From assembly GCA_019054805.1 (NCBI GenBank), contig JAHQIY010000002.1, positions 6,014,001 through 6,078,000 on the forward strand: DNA of 64,000 nucleotides, in the 5' to 3' direction. Under the pieces are notes generated by a model, which searched no databases, was not told the DNA's origin, and worked only from the letters and a program-made list of their open reading frames with translations. Position 1 is the first letter of the stretch, and each line of letters begins with the position of its first letter. The translations under genes were made by a program, and so were the position numbers. Shown in pieces: positions 38,157-49,500 of the stretch. The stretch is from Brachionus manjavacas. Taxonomy: Eukaryota > Rotifera > Eurotatoria > Ploima > Brachionidae.

Positions 38157-38595
38157 ATGAAAAATCATTCTGGTCAGATTGTTATTACAGATTCCGAAAA
38201 CGGTAAAAAATATTCAGTTAATTAATCAAATTAATCTTTAATTTCAAGTTTGGAATTATGAGAATCAATGGGCTCAAGGTTTGTGTGGCTGCTGCTCTAA
38301 CATAAAAATTTGCTGTATTGCTTATTTTTGTCTACCTTGCTTTACCTGTTCAATTTTTAAAAGAACTGATGAATTTTTTTGTACGCCATTTTTTTTACCT
38401 GCATCAATTGTTTCTTTGCGTTCAAAATTGAGAACTGCTTTTCGAATAAAAGGTATATAAAAAATTTTTAAAAATCCAAATGCTAATTAAAAACATTGAA
38501 AAGGCTCAATCTGCGGAGATTCATTGACAGCAATTTTTTGTCCAATGTGTACTGCAATTCAACTTTATAATGAACTAGAGAGTCAAGGGCTTTAA
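38157..38595 (+). CDS. PLAC8 / cornifelin-like Cys-rich protein, copy 2
   Basis: Three exons (38157-38202, 38249-38452 and 38504-38595) join in frame to 113 residues. The domain runs from VWNYENQWAQGLCGCCSN, through ICCIAYFCLPCFTC, IVSLRSKLRTAFRIKG and ICGDSLTAIFCPMC to TAIQLYNELESQGL. Compared with copy 1 it has an extra intron splitting IKG. The CCCMWC segment of copy 1 is reduced to FFCTPFF, so the cysteine pattern differs and the copies may have diverged in function. The first exon is very short (15 codons plus one base). The start ATG is inferred from frame and the GT at 38203. Confidence 0.88.
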
Positions 38596-38688
38596 AATCA
38601 ATTTTTTAGAATTTATCCAGAATTTATTCTAGAAATTTAAAAAACTCTAAATAAAATTAATTTTGAAAAAAATATATTTTTAAATGCA

Positions 38689-38901
38689 TTACGAAAACCA
38701 CTGTATACAAAAGCACAAATTATTGATGCACATTAAGCAGACTGTACATGCCCAAATGCCTTCCATTGCTTCCCTCCAACCTTCTCCTTTTTGAACTATT
38801 TGAGGTGCATCTTCTTGGTCAATAATATACACTGTTTGACCCTCAAGCTCTAAAGAAGCCATCTTTTCATTATTTTCCAATTCGTTTTGATGTTTTTCCA
38901 T
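38689..38901 (-). CDS. Small Cys-rich, tail-hydrophobic protein (CYSTM-like)
   Basis: An intact 70-residue frame. The N-terminal two thirds are acidic and polar (ELENNEKMASLELEGQ, YIIDQEDAPQIVQ). The C-terminus is a compact Cys-rich hydrophobic segment, WACTVCLMCINNLCFCIQWF. That layout resembles CYSTM (cysteine-rich transmembrane module) proteins, where the Cys-rich tail sits in or on the membrane. The match is by overall pattern only, as the canonical run of consecutive cysteines is absent. It converges on the second PLAC8 gene, with 93 bp between their stop codons. Confidence 0.45.
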   Translation of the reverse strand: MEKHQNELENNEKMASLELEGQTVYIIDQEDAPQIVQKGEGWREAMEGIWACTVCLMCINNLCFCIQWFS

Positions 38902-39304
38902 TTTGCTTATTATATCTAAAACTGAGTTTGGTCATAAATTTTTATTTAAATTTTCCAAAAACTAAGAGATATAAATGAAGGAGGCTTCACGATTTCGGGT
39001 ATTTGAAAGTGTGCCTTAAGTGTAATTTTGTCACAAAATCTGCTGATGAAAACAAATTTTTTAAAATAATTTTCGTGATATTTTTCTTGGATTGCCAAGT
39101 CATCTATGCGAAGCAGAAATACTTGTACAACAAAGAAAATGATATAATATTCTTAATTGAATTTTTTTTTAAATAACAAAACATCGAATCTATGAATAAT
39201 AGTTCATTAGTGAAATAAATTAAAAAAAAGACTGATTTTTAATTTTAAACTTTATTTACATCTAAGTAAATTGTTAAAATAAATTTTGATATCTTTGAAT
39301 ATAT

Positions 39305-42300
39305 CTAATTAGAAAAAATTGTATAAAATATATAGTTATAGAAGAATGTTAAAATAAAATTTAATTTTAGATTCAAACGACCTGAATTGTTTTGGTGTCC
39401 CAAATCCAGCCTCAAATTATTGATTAAATTTTTAGGTCCAATATAAACATTTTTTATTGAAGAGTCTTTGTGAAAAGATAAAAAGTAAAAATATTTTCGA
39501 TTGCTTGTAAAAAATTTACTTGATAAAATAGTTCGTTTTTTGTCTGAATTCGAAATTCTTTGATTTTTTGAATTTGTTTTCGAAAACTTTTCGACATTTT
39601 TTAGTTTGAAACTTGAATTGGAAGCACCAAGTTCGTTCTCAACCTTAAATTCAATCAAGCTACTCATGTTTATTTTCTATTAAAGTAAAAAGTTCATTTA
39701 ATTTAAATTTAAAAATAGATAATTTTGATTTTACATTTATTTCAATTAATGCAAAAAAAATATTATGATCTTTTTTCGAATCGTTTGAAAGGTGGTAAAA
39801 ATAAATCGAAGTGTTTTTTAAGTATCCGTCAATAATCCATTTAAATTTTGGCATTGGATTTCCAATAAATTTTGCTGATAACTTAATAGTTTCGTTTCTT
39901 CCTGCATTTTTAAAGTTTGATTTATCCAACTCAAAATGAATAATTGAAGGAGCAACTAAAAAATTTTTTTCTTTATTTCGATTAATATAAATTGGAAGTA
40001 ATACTTACATAAAATTCTTAAACTAAAGGTTCTGCTAATCGAAGGATTAACGCCATTATCAGCAATACATTCATATTCTTTGATTGAGTGTCTTGACGCA
40101 TTTTTTATGATTAGAAATTTTTCAGCTAAAAAAAAAAGTCTTTTAATTTTTTACGGATTTTGTTAAAGAATTCCCCAAAACTATCTAATTTACAAAATTA
40201 ATTGAAAAATTAAGAATAGTTGTAATTTTTATCAATATACTTTTTTTTAAAAAAAATAAATAATTATTATTTAGAAATTTTAGATTTTTTTGATTTAATT
40301 ATTAATCTGGAATAAAAGGGTAATTTTTTTTAATTATATACATTAGTAGCTGTTGTGTCAATCAAAATAAAGAACATCAAATAAAATACTTTTTAAAATA
40401 AAAAAATAATCCCAAAATTTATCAATTTTCTGGCTTTAAATTATTTCTAAACTATTTAAAAAAATTAAAAAAGTCTATTCCTTAAAAGTTAAAAATAAGA
40501 GAGTCATTTATTGCATAATTTAAACAGAGGGTTTTTTACGAAAGTTTTTTTACATTGAATCTAAACATTTTTAGATTTCATGCGTTTGTCTATTCAATCT
40601 AGATTAGTGAACTAAAATTAGAAAATCTAATTAAATAAAAGCAAAGAGAGAGTATAACTTTAATTAAGTTACGTCAAAACATTGCTTCGAATATTGAAAA
40701 AAAGCCCAAAGTACAAATTTTGAAATTAAATGCTGAATAAATTTTTTGAAAATAAAAAGATCTTAAAAAATGATAAAATCTGGTAGCACCATGATTTTGA
40801 TTTTTTCTTTAAAAAAAAAGAATTAAAAAAATATTCTCTGGTTTATTGAACCGTGTAAAATTTAGTGATCAAGCATTAAAAAAAAAATGTATATTTCTAA
40901 ATTTTTTTTTCCTCAATTGTTTTTATTTAATAATTTATGGTAATTATTTTAGTATAATTTGGAAAAAAAACCTATGATTCTGATCATGACTAAAATATAT
41001 TGAAATTCACATAATAAATTTAATTTTAAATTATGATTTTAATGGAATTTATCAAAAACAGCTTGTAAAAATGTTTTTTCCATTTTTTTTTCTAAAAAAG
41101 TTTCTCAAAATTCTTTTTATTTTAATTTTTAAAATTCAATTTATTACTGTAAAAAATTTTTAAAGAAACTTTCTTACCCTAAATTAGTATTTTTCTTATT
41201 TTTCTCAAAATATCTACATGCTGATTTCATTAATTAAACACAATTTCTTGCTGAATTTATAAATAAGAGACTGAGCAATGGAGAAGCAGCAATTTTGAAA
41301 AGACATAATAAAATTTTAAGTTAATTTCCAAAAATAAATCTTAGCTTAATTAATTTAAGACTGACTTTTTTAAAGTTTCGAATTTTGCCTGAAAATTTCT
41401 CGCTTTATTCAAGATTAGAAACCGAAAAATGCACAAATTACTAAGTGTAACAGTACAGCTAAATATATTACGCTTTACCATTATTTTTTTAAAGAAGAGA
41501 ACTCTTTAAACTTTCGATTTTTTTTAGGTGTAGATTTTTCCAAAAAGTAAAAAAACAAATAAAAATATAAAAATAGTTTTTCGTCAAATTTTATCCATAA
41601 ATAAATGCCACTTGAATAACTTTTGATTAAAGACCGAGTAAATTTAGCTAGATGGTAACTCTTTAATATAAATTCTGGTAATTAATTAGAAGATTTCTAA
41701 TTAGATAAAAATAACTTTAATAAAAAAGATAAAATTTTAAAAAGCTTCACTTCACGCATATTTAAGGATACATCGAATGGATTTGATACCAATAAGTTTT
41801 TAAATAAAAAATTACATGTGATGTAGTATTCATTTTTTGCAAACCATTTAATAGTTGGATCTGGTTTTCCATACGCATCACATACCAATTCAACGTCGCT
41901 TCCTTCAACAACCTCTATGTCCATTGATGAATCAGCCTCATTTTTTATATATGGTGGGACTAAATGAAATTTTATTTTTTTCAAATTGTTTAAATTAGTT
42001 CTAATTTATCCATTGTTACCCAATATGGTTAAATTGATATAATTGGAACGCATTGTGTCCTTTTGGCACACATACACACCCTCATCGCTCAATTCCAATT
42101 TATCTATTATTAAAAAAACCCAGCAACCAGATGTAATGCTGGATTCAGTTTTGTCGCATTCGGTCTCGATCCTAAATGTTTGACGATTTGCCATTAAAAT
42201 TTCACCAACACTAATTACTTGATTGTGATCAGATTTCATCCAAATAAATTTGTGTCCTTTTTCAACAAAACATGGTAACTTTACTTTATGATCAAGTTTT

Positions 42301-42389
42301 GCGGCTAAACTTGTTTTAAAATGCTTTTCATTTCGATCACATGAAATGATGCCAAAAATAATAATTAAAATTAATTTTTTGTTGATCAT
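39305..42389 (-). CDS. Three-Ig GPI-type surface protein, IgLON/lachesin-like
   Basis: Five exons (42389-42020, 41959-41816, 40125-40009, 39955-39735 and 39676-39305) join in frame to 407 residues. The chosen ATG gives a signal peptide (MINKKLILIIIFGIISC). Ig1 has Cys40, Trp50 and Cys108 in DEGVYVCQKD. A linker starting VPPYIKNEADSSMDIEVVEG opens Ig2, with Cys150, Trp162 and Cys191 (YECIADNG). Ig3 starts near APSIIHFEL and keeps Trp250, but lacks both disulfide cysteines: Ala238 and Phe294 sit at the expected positions. The order and the VPP...EG linker are those of IgLON, lachesin and DIP-type neural adhesion proteins. The C-terminus ends in a hydrophobic run (LNFILTFFYNYIFYTIF) with no following basic tail, as in GPI-anchored precursors. 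A 1.7-kb intron splits Ig2; the other introns are 53-60 bp. The 5' UTR or upstream exons are unknown. Confidence 0.85.
40126..41815 (-). other. Large intron of the Ig-protein gene
   Basis: A 1.7-kb AT-rich intron inside Ig2, bounded by GT at 41815 and AG at 40126. The flanking exons join in frame (phase 1) to give EYYITSEKFLIIKNAS. No gene or clear repeat seen inside. Confidence 0.7.
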
Positions 42390-43592
42390 ATTGACTTTAA
42401 TATTTAAGCACCCATTTCTAAAAGTTAATTTAAACACAAAAAAAAACTTTAAACGAAACAAGAAGTAGTAAAGATCAATAGAAATTGAGAAAAATAATCC
42501 ATATCGATTTTTCCTGTGAGAAAATTTAAACACAAATCCGGTTTAAATTTAAATATATTTAATTAAATATTCATTTGATTTAATGGGCAGAAAATATAAA
42601 TTGATTTTAATAAGTTCAAAGTAAACCGTGAAATTTTAAGCCACAAACAAAATTGAAAAAAAGTCAACAATTCGAATTTATTTATTTGTTGATAAATTTT
42701 TTTATTAAATTAAAAATTTTCTTTAGTTTTTATAACAAATGATAAATTTGTATTTTTTTGTTTTTGGAGAAATAAAACAAATGAATTCCCGTTACACAGC
42801 CTCTCACTATTTAGATTGATTGCATGCTGATTTTTCCTAGTCTTGATTTAAATTTGACTTGATTTTTTTATCTTTTATCTTTGAAATAATGAATTCTAAT
42901 TAACACTACTGGCCTGAATTTAATTTAGTGAAATTTATAAATTCCGCTCAATATTTCTAAATCTTATCCGTATTAAATGAATAAATTCATCCGAGGCCAA
43001 TTATTGACTTATTGAGCATTTCGAGCACTATTCAAATAGAAAAAAATCAATTTTTGTTAATTCAATCACTTCATTGTGCATCAAAGTAATTAGACTATTT
43101 GTATAAGTCAAGTACTAATTCAAAAATATCATTAACTTGATTAAATTTTTAAAATCATTTTTCAAAATTAAATTATTTTTCTTGCAATGGACTCTAAAAA
43201 CTTAGGCTGCAAATGACAATTTATATTAATCATTTCATTTAGGTACTTTGTGGTCAATAAAAGAAATAGAAAAAATTCTTTTATTTAAATAATAGAGTCT
43301 GATTAATTTAAATATGTAAGTCTAAAAATTCATTAATATTCGAAAATTTTTAATCCTGTCTGAAATAAAAAACCGACGGAATAAATAAACCATATGATAG
43401 TCAATTTGCTCTAAAATTAGCTATCAAATTAGCGCAGTCGGTACCGGATTAAAATGACGTTTAATTAATTCACCAAGTCTGTATTTAATAAACTATTTAA
43501 ATAAATTTATTCTAATACTTTTTAATAATGAAAAATTTGAAAAAAAATTCTTCAAACCATCTAAGCTTTAATTGATAAGATCAAAAAAAAAG
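42390..43592. other. Intergenic region
   Basis: Upstream of the Ig gene and downstream of the EF-hand gene. AT-rich; no gene or RNA recognised. Confidence 0.5.
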
Positions 43593-44819
43593 TTACAAAG
43601 CAACTTTGAGTTCTTCAAAGCTCAGAACACCATCATTGTTGGAATCTAATGATTCGAAATAAGCTCTTAGATCAGTTTCGGTGATCAATTTTTCAGTTCC
43701 AGCATTTAGGTCATTTGCGGCATTCTGCGCTTGACTCATAGAAACTAAATTGGATGCATCGGCTGTTGTTATTTGTCCCAAACCAGTGCTAGTAGATCTA
43801 GTGTAGTTGGTTGAAACCCCTAAATTGTTCAAATACGATCTGTACTCGGTCAAACCAGCTTTTTCCAAGTCCACCAATCTTAGTGATTCTACATCACCCT
43901 CTAAATCTGGTAGACCAACTTGAGCATGGCTATTTGAGTTCAATACTTCTTCTGGGGCTCCTAATTTCGAAGCAGCTTGTCTAAAATCTTCTTGCCTTAA
44001 TAATTCAGAACCAAATCTTCTTGAATATTCTTGTGGATCGGCTTGTTGAGTTCCAAGATTTTTGAATTCTCGTTGAACTTCCACTTCTGGTGCTTCCCAT
44101 TGAATTACAACATTTTTTGGATTTGGCAATACGCATTCTTGTTCAGCTCGATGATAAACCACTCGTCGTTTTTGAGACTTAAGTGGCAACCATTTTTCCA
44201 AGAAAACATTTTGTGGTTTCGGAGGAATTGGGGGTAGTCTTTCGACGACCACTTTTCTGGCTGGAGGAGGAATCACTTTTCCGGGAATAAGAACAACTTT
44301 TTCTGACACTGGCTCCGGGACTCTTGGTGGCTGTTCTCTTAGGATCAAAGGAGCAGGAGTAGTTGGTTTTGGAGGAGCTTGGCGAACAATTAGAGGTGGA
44401 GCTGGAGCAATTTGTCTGTTGGGTAACTGCTTGACTACAATATCACCTGGTTTTGGAGCTTTTGGTGGTTCCAAAAATCTAACAGACAAGTCTTGTTGGT
44501 ATCTAATTTTCTCACTTGGTTTTTTCCTAATCACTTCTGGATTAGGATCACTGTTCAATTTATATTGATCTAAGGAAACTGGTGGCAGAAACGTGCAATT
44601 TCGCTCAGTCGATACACGAACAGGAGCAGGAGCAGGAACAGGAGGAGAAACAATTTGACGAGTAAATTGTCTTTCGGGTAGTGTGGCCTCGCTAACAGTC
44701 TGATAGGCTACAGGCTCATCAGCAAGATTGGCTTTTCTCAAAGCACTATCGACTACCATGTCCAAATCTCTGTAGCCACTCAAGCTATTCAGACTTTCTT
44801 TACCAGTTCTTGACGCCAT
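43593..44819 (-). CDS. Proline-rich EF-hand protein, possible cortical/filament component
   Basis: One open exon of 408 residues from the ATG at 44819 (MASRTGKESLNSLSG). An in-frame upstream ATG at 44909 would add a Leu/Ile/Lys-rich stretch that looks non-coding. Residues about 90-265 are rich in Pro, Val and Lys and carry repeated phrases: PPKAPKPGDIVVKQLPNRQI, APAPPLIVRQAPPKP, PPIPPKPQNVFLEKWLP and SQKRRVVYHRAEQE. This repeat style is reminiscent of alveolin/epiplasmin-type membrane-skeleton proteins, but I cannot assign it to a family. The C-terminus has one canonical EF-hand loop, DSNNDGVLSFEE (from residue 392), with all calcium ligands. A single EF-hand at the end of a repetitive protein suggests a calcium-sensitive structural component. 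That role is inferred. Confidence 0.8.
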   Translation of the reverse strand: MASRTGKESLNSLSGYRDLDMVVDSALRKANLADEPVAYQTVSEATLPERQFTRQIVSPPVPAPAPVRVSTERNCTFLPPVSLDQYKLNSDPNPEVIRKKPSEKIRYQQDLSVRFLEPPKAPKPGDIVVKQLPNRQIAPAPPLIVRQAPPKPTTPAPLILREQPPRVPEPVSEKVVLIPGKVIPPPARKVVVERLPPIPPKPQNVFLEKWLPLKSQKRRVVYHRAEQECVLPNPKNVVIQWEAPEVEVQREFKNLGTQQADPQEYSRRFGSELLRQEDFRQAASKLGAPEEVLNSNSHAQVGLPDLEGDVESLRLVDLEKAGLTEYRSYLNNLGVSTNYTRSTSTGLGQITTADASNLVSMSQAQNAANDLNAGTEKLITETDLRAYFESLDSNNDGVLSFEELKVAL

Positions 44820-46528
44820 TATATGTTCAGATAATTTTTTCTTTATATTTTGCCAATAAATGATTTTTAATAAGTTTATATACACTACATTTTCTGAATG
44901 AGAATTCAAAAGAATACAAGTTTGACTAATTCGAAAACGTCTTCAATTTTACTTAAAATTTTTTCTTCATTTTAGGTATTTTAATATAAATTTATTTCAA
45001 TTTACATTTAATTTTTTTGTTTAGGTATTTTTCTATAGTATTCAGATAGTTGATCAACTTCGACAATTCGGAATAAAATTATCTTCGATTTTTTGTTTGA
45101 TTCAATTCTTAATTAAAAAAACCTATTCTCTCGTTTTTGAGAGAAAATTTTATAAAATTGCTAAAATTTTTTATTTGAATAGAATCGCAAATTGATGAAA
45201 ATTCTTTACCTTCAAAAACACTTTTATTTTAAGAAAATATCTTGTCAGGAATTTTTAAATGCAACTTGGCTAAGCAAAATAAAATTTAAAAAAGAAATTA
45301 AAAATTGAAATTTTCATCTAAATTAATTGTAATCCTAAACATATCTCTCTTAAGTGCATACGATTTTTTGTATCACGCATGACTAGAAAAAAAAGTTCTT
45401 GATTTTAAGTTAGATAATCGAAAGCAATAGATATAATCAAGCAAATTAAATAAGTTTGGCATGATTTGAATCTATGAATTTCTGGTCTTTAAAAAAAGCT
45501 TGGCTATATTTTAATAAAGTGCTAAAATATACCTGAGCCAGTCACTAATTTTACAATGAAAAAGACGATTTTGTAGAATTAGTGTTTTTTGACTAGCAAA
45601 AATTGCATTTAAATTGCTTGTTTAAAATAACAACGAGAACGCAAGTGAATCGGAAAATTTAAAAATTAAGAAAAAAAAATTTTTTTTCACTCAATTAGTC
45701 TCTAATTAATTATTTTAATGCATAAAATTAATATAATAAATTTGTCTGAATAAAAATTATTGATTTAATGTTTATCCTAAATTTATAAAAAATATAAAAA
45801 ATATTTAATCGCGTTCTTACAGATAAAAAATAACTAATGAAGATTAAATGACTAAGATACTAACAATCTAATTTATATTAAATAACTTGAATTGACTACT
45901 AAAAATTAAATAATTAAAATAAATTTATTTAAATACATTAATAAACAAATTAAAAGGTTTAAAATGAGTTAAAGTTAGTTTTGTATTAGTTTTGGCTTGG
46001 TAACAAAATTTGAGTAGAAAATAAGACCAAAATTTTGGGGATGTCAAGAACTTTTTCAAAAAGGGTCACGTACAAAGCGCGTTTAAAAAGGATAAGCGTA
46101 AGGATCAATAATCAATAATTTTTTTGTACAATTCATGGATAGTCAAAAAATATTCATTTTATTCAATCTAAATTAATCTGTTCTTTTTTTCAATCCAAAA
46201 AAAATATTATTATTAAATTTAATAAATTAATAAAAAATTATTTAATTCAAAAACAAAAAAATCATTGAAGAATTAATTTTTAGAACACGATTTCAGTTAA
46301 TTAAAAAATTGGGTTAATTTTAAAGAAATCAAATTTTATTAAACTAAATTTTTAAATTAATTGAAATTATTAGTAAAATACTAGATTAAATAAATGAATA
46401 TTAAAAAAATCGACTAATCTCTTTCGAGTTTTAATCATAATTAAATTAACTACTGTAATCAAATAAGGTAATTTTAATTATTTTTTTCTCCAAGACCGGT
46501 TTTTGCTAAGTGTCATCAAATGGAATTT
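44820..46528. other. Intergenic region
   Basis: AT-rich and gene-free, between the EF-hand gene and the 3' end of the PDZ gene. No recognised element. Confidence 0.5.
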
Positions 46529-49500
46529 TTAATTTTTTTTCATTTTTTGCTCAATGTTCTCGATCAAATCACTTATTTTGTTCTCATTTGAATAAATATA
46601 GCTTTTAAGTTCCAACTTTGAGCTGTTGTAGGTATTCAACAAACTTGTGCTTGAGTACCTTTGTTTTACTTCTCGCATAAACTCTTTCTGACACGTTTTT
46701 AAATTCATGCAGCTTTTACCCAAGCTATCTGAATAATAAAGAAAACAATTTAATAAAAAATAAACAAAATGTCAAAAATCTTACTTTTGGCGATAGTAGA
46801 ATGTGCTAGTGAATTTAATCTGTATGCATTCTTCAAACTATCGTAGTCCTCAGAGACTGGATCAAACGAAGACATTTCATTCGCATTGATTATCTCAATC
46901 TTGTTAGGCAAATGAGAGGATACTTTTGGAGAATCATTTAATTTTTTGACAATTGGTGCATGATTTTCAGAGTCTGATTTGCAGCTTTTAGAACTAAAAT
47001 AAGCAATTTTATCTTTAACGCTTTTGAATTTTGGTAAGCTATCTTCTTCGTCTTTTTGAATGCTGGCCATTGATTCATCTTTGATGATTATGCTCTCGAC
47101 CAATTCAGGTTGCTTTTCAATTAAGCTGATGTTTGGTTGAGACACAAAATTTTTGTTCAATGTAGATGTTGATAGGAATTTTTTGGAGTCGGTCAAGTTT
47201 TGTTTTGAAACAGAATAAGAAGTGTTTAAGTTCTTGGGTGTACTAATAGACACATTTGATTTGACATGTATGGATTCATTAATTGAAGGGGTTGATGTGG
47301 CTAGTATTGATTTGGATAACCTTGGCTCATATATTTTAGTTCTGTTGATTTTGGATTTGCTCTCAGAATTTTGAGTAAAAAGCATTATTTTTTCCTTTAC
47401 CGAGCAGACTTGTTTTAAATCGTCATTTTTTTTTGGATCATTTTTTTCAACCGGTGTTAAGCTATCATTATTATTGACACTCTCACTGCAATTAGCTGGA
47501 CCGTTTACCAACAAAGTGGTGTTAGAAATAGCCGGATTGAATGATGAAAGACTGTTTTGATTTAAAGATTTTTGTCTTATTTGTTTATCACAAGCAGATT
47601 CAACATAGTCAATAACCAACTCGTCTATAAATTTTAAAGAAATTAATTATTTAATATTTAATAAATCATTTTTAATTTAATAAGTTAGTTAAATGATGAT
47701 TCTTTAAGAAATAATTCGAATTAAGAAATTATCCTAAAATTTGGTGATATTTTTAAGGTTATTTCTTCATTAATATTAAAGTACTAACTTTATTTGAAAT
47801 AAAATTTTTTAATGATCAGATTAAATTCGTCGTGTAAAAAAACCTCTTTAATAAAAACTACCACTTCACAAAAATTACAGAAAATTAAAAAAAAATTGAA
47901 AATAAATAAATGTTCGAAATATTTGAAATAAAATGTGACTATTCGTTCTTAAATTTGTCTCTTAAGCTTTGGATTTTACAGTTTTAATGAATTTAGTTAA
48001 GAAATTTTTATGTCATGAAAAGAAAAAATAAATCATAAAGAAGCCATATAGGAAAAAAAGTAGCAAATTCAACATTTGAACTAAATAAAATAAATATAAA
48101 AAATTAGTGATTTTATATAAGAATTTTTAAAATTTAGTCTGAAATTTGTTTTTTTGCTTCAAGTAATAATTGTGTTAAAATGGTTAATAAATTAGTGACT
48201 TTAAAAAAAAAATCTTTTGACCATTTCATCAATTTTTAAATTTTGCAAATCAAAAAGAATTTCTAGGAAAAAATTAAAAAGATTTTTAAATTTTTATCCA
48301 GTACTTTTGCACTAGAGTTAATAAATTTTATAATTATTTGAAGTTTTTATTAAAAAAATGTTTACCTTTTCGGGTCTTGTCAGTTTTAGAATTGATGCTT
48401 TTTTGTGCAACACTTCCATGAAAATTATTCCAAGTTTGATTGTGATTTTTTTCATGTTTGGGCGATGTTGACTTACTAAACGAAGAAGTGCTTCTGTTGC
48501 AAACCATTTGGTCATTGAATAAAGCTCTAGTTTGGACAATGAAAAATTTAGAAAAAGTTGAATTTTGCTTTTTAAAAGCAAGCAATGCTTTGCAGTAATT
48601 ATTGGCTTTATCTTGTTTGGTGATTGAATTTTTCAATGAACTGTAAGGACGAGCTGTAATAAGTGAATTGATTCTGTCAGGTACTTTGCTCGATTTTTTG
48701 ATCGGTGATCGAACTTTATCATAGACATTTTCCAAACTCATATTTGGCAAACTGGACTCTCTTAAGTGCGAATTGGATTTTTCTAAAGATTTTGTTGCTT
48801 CCAAAGTCCTGCATATGTCATATGAAGCTTGAATGATCGATACATCGGAAATTGATGAGAACATTTTTTCAGGCAATGGTGGCGCAGGTGGTATACTCGT
48901 GTTTAGACATGCTTGGGTGTCATCGAGCCCTATTTGAGTCGAGTGTTTTAACAAAGAGGTCGAACTATCCGAATCGGATTTTAAAAGCCGGGACAACGTC
49001 GACTCATCCTTTAACTCCTCAGCCTTATGGTCATTAACAACTTCAGGCCTTGGCTCCTCACACTCAAAAACTGATTCACAATTATTTGTATCCTTGAGAT
49101 CAGCCTCGTCTAAAATAGTGTCTGATGTTTCATCCGGATGCACATCTATGCTTGCATCAAATTCCTCAAATGTTTCCCTAAGGCCAAAACTGGACGTGTC
49201 ACTCAAAGTTTCATTCTTTTCCTCATTCATCAACTCAATCTGTTCAATAATTCTATCCAAAACAAATTTTAAAACTTCATTGTCAAAGTCTTGGTCGAAC
49301 TTTTCGTAATTATCATGCTCAGTGTCATTAAGACCCTTTGTGCTTAGCTTGCAGTAATCACTTGAATGGCTGGTAATTCTGGCACTATTTAGATCACAAT
49401 CATTTTCAGTCATGTCTTTTATTTCAACTTGAAAATTATCCTCTATCAAAGTCTCCAAATCAGTTGATTTAGGGTGAACAATTGGCTCTGTTTTTTCCTT

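Noticed and set aside
43425..43460. tRNA box A-like sequence TTAGCGCAGTCGGTA
   Set aside because: No box B or acceptor-stem pairing follows, so a tRNA gene is not supported. No other tRNA or rRNA gene was seen in the window.
44820..44909. Upstream in-frame ATG of the EF-hand gene
   Set aside because: The added 30 residues are Ile/Lys/Asn-rich and look like translated leader. The ATG at 44819 begins protein-like sequence.
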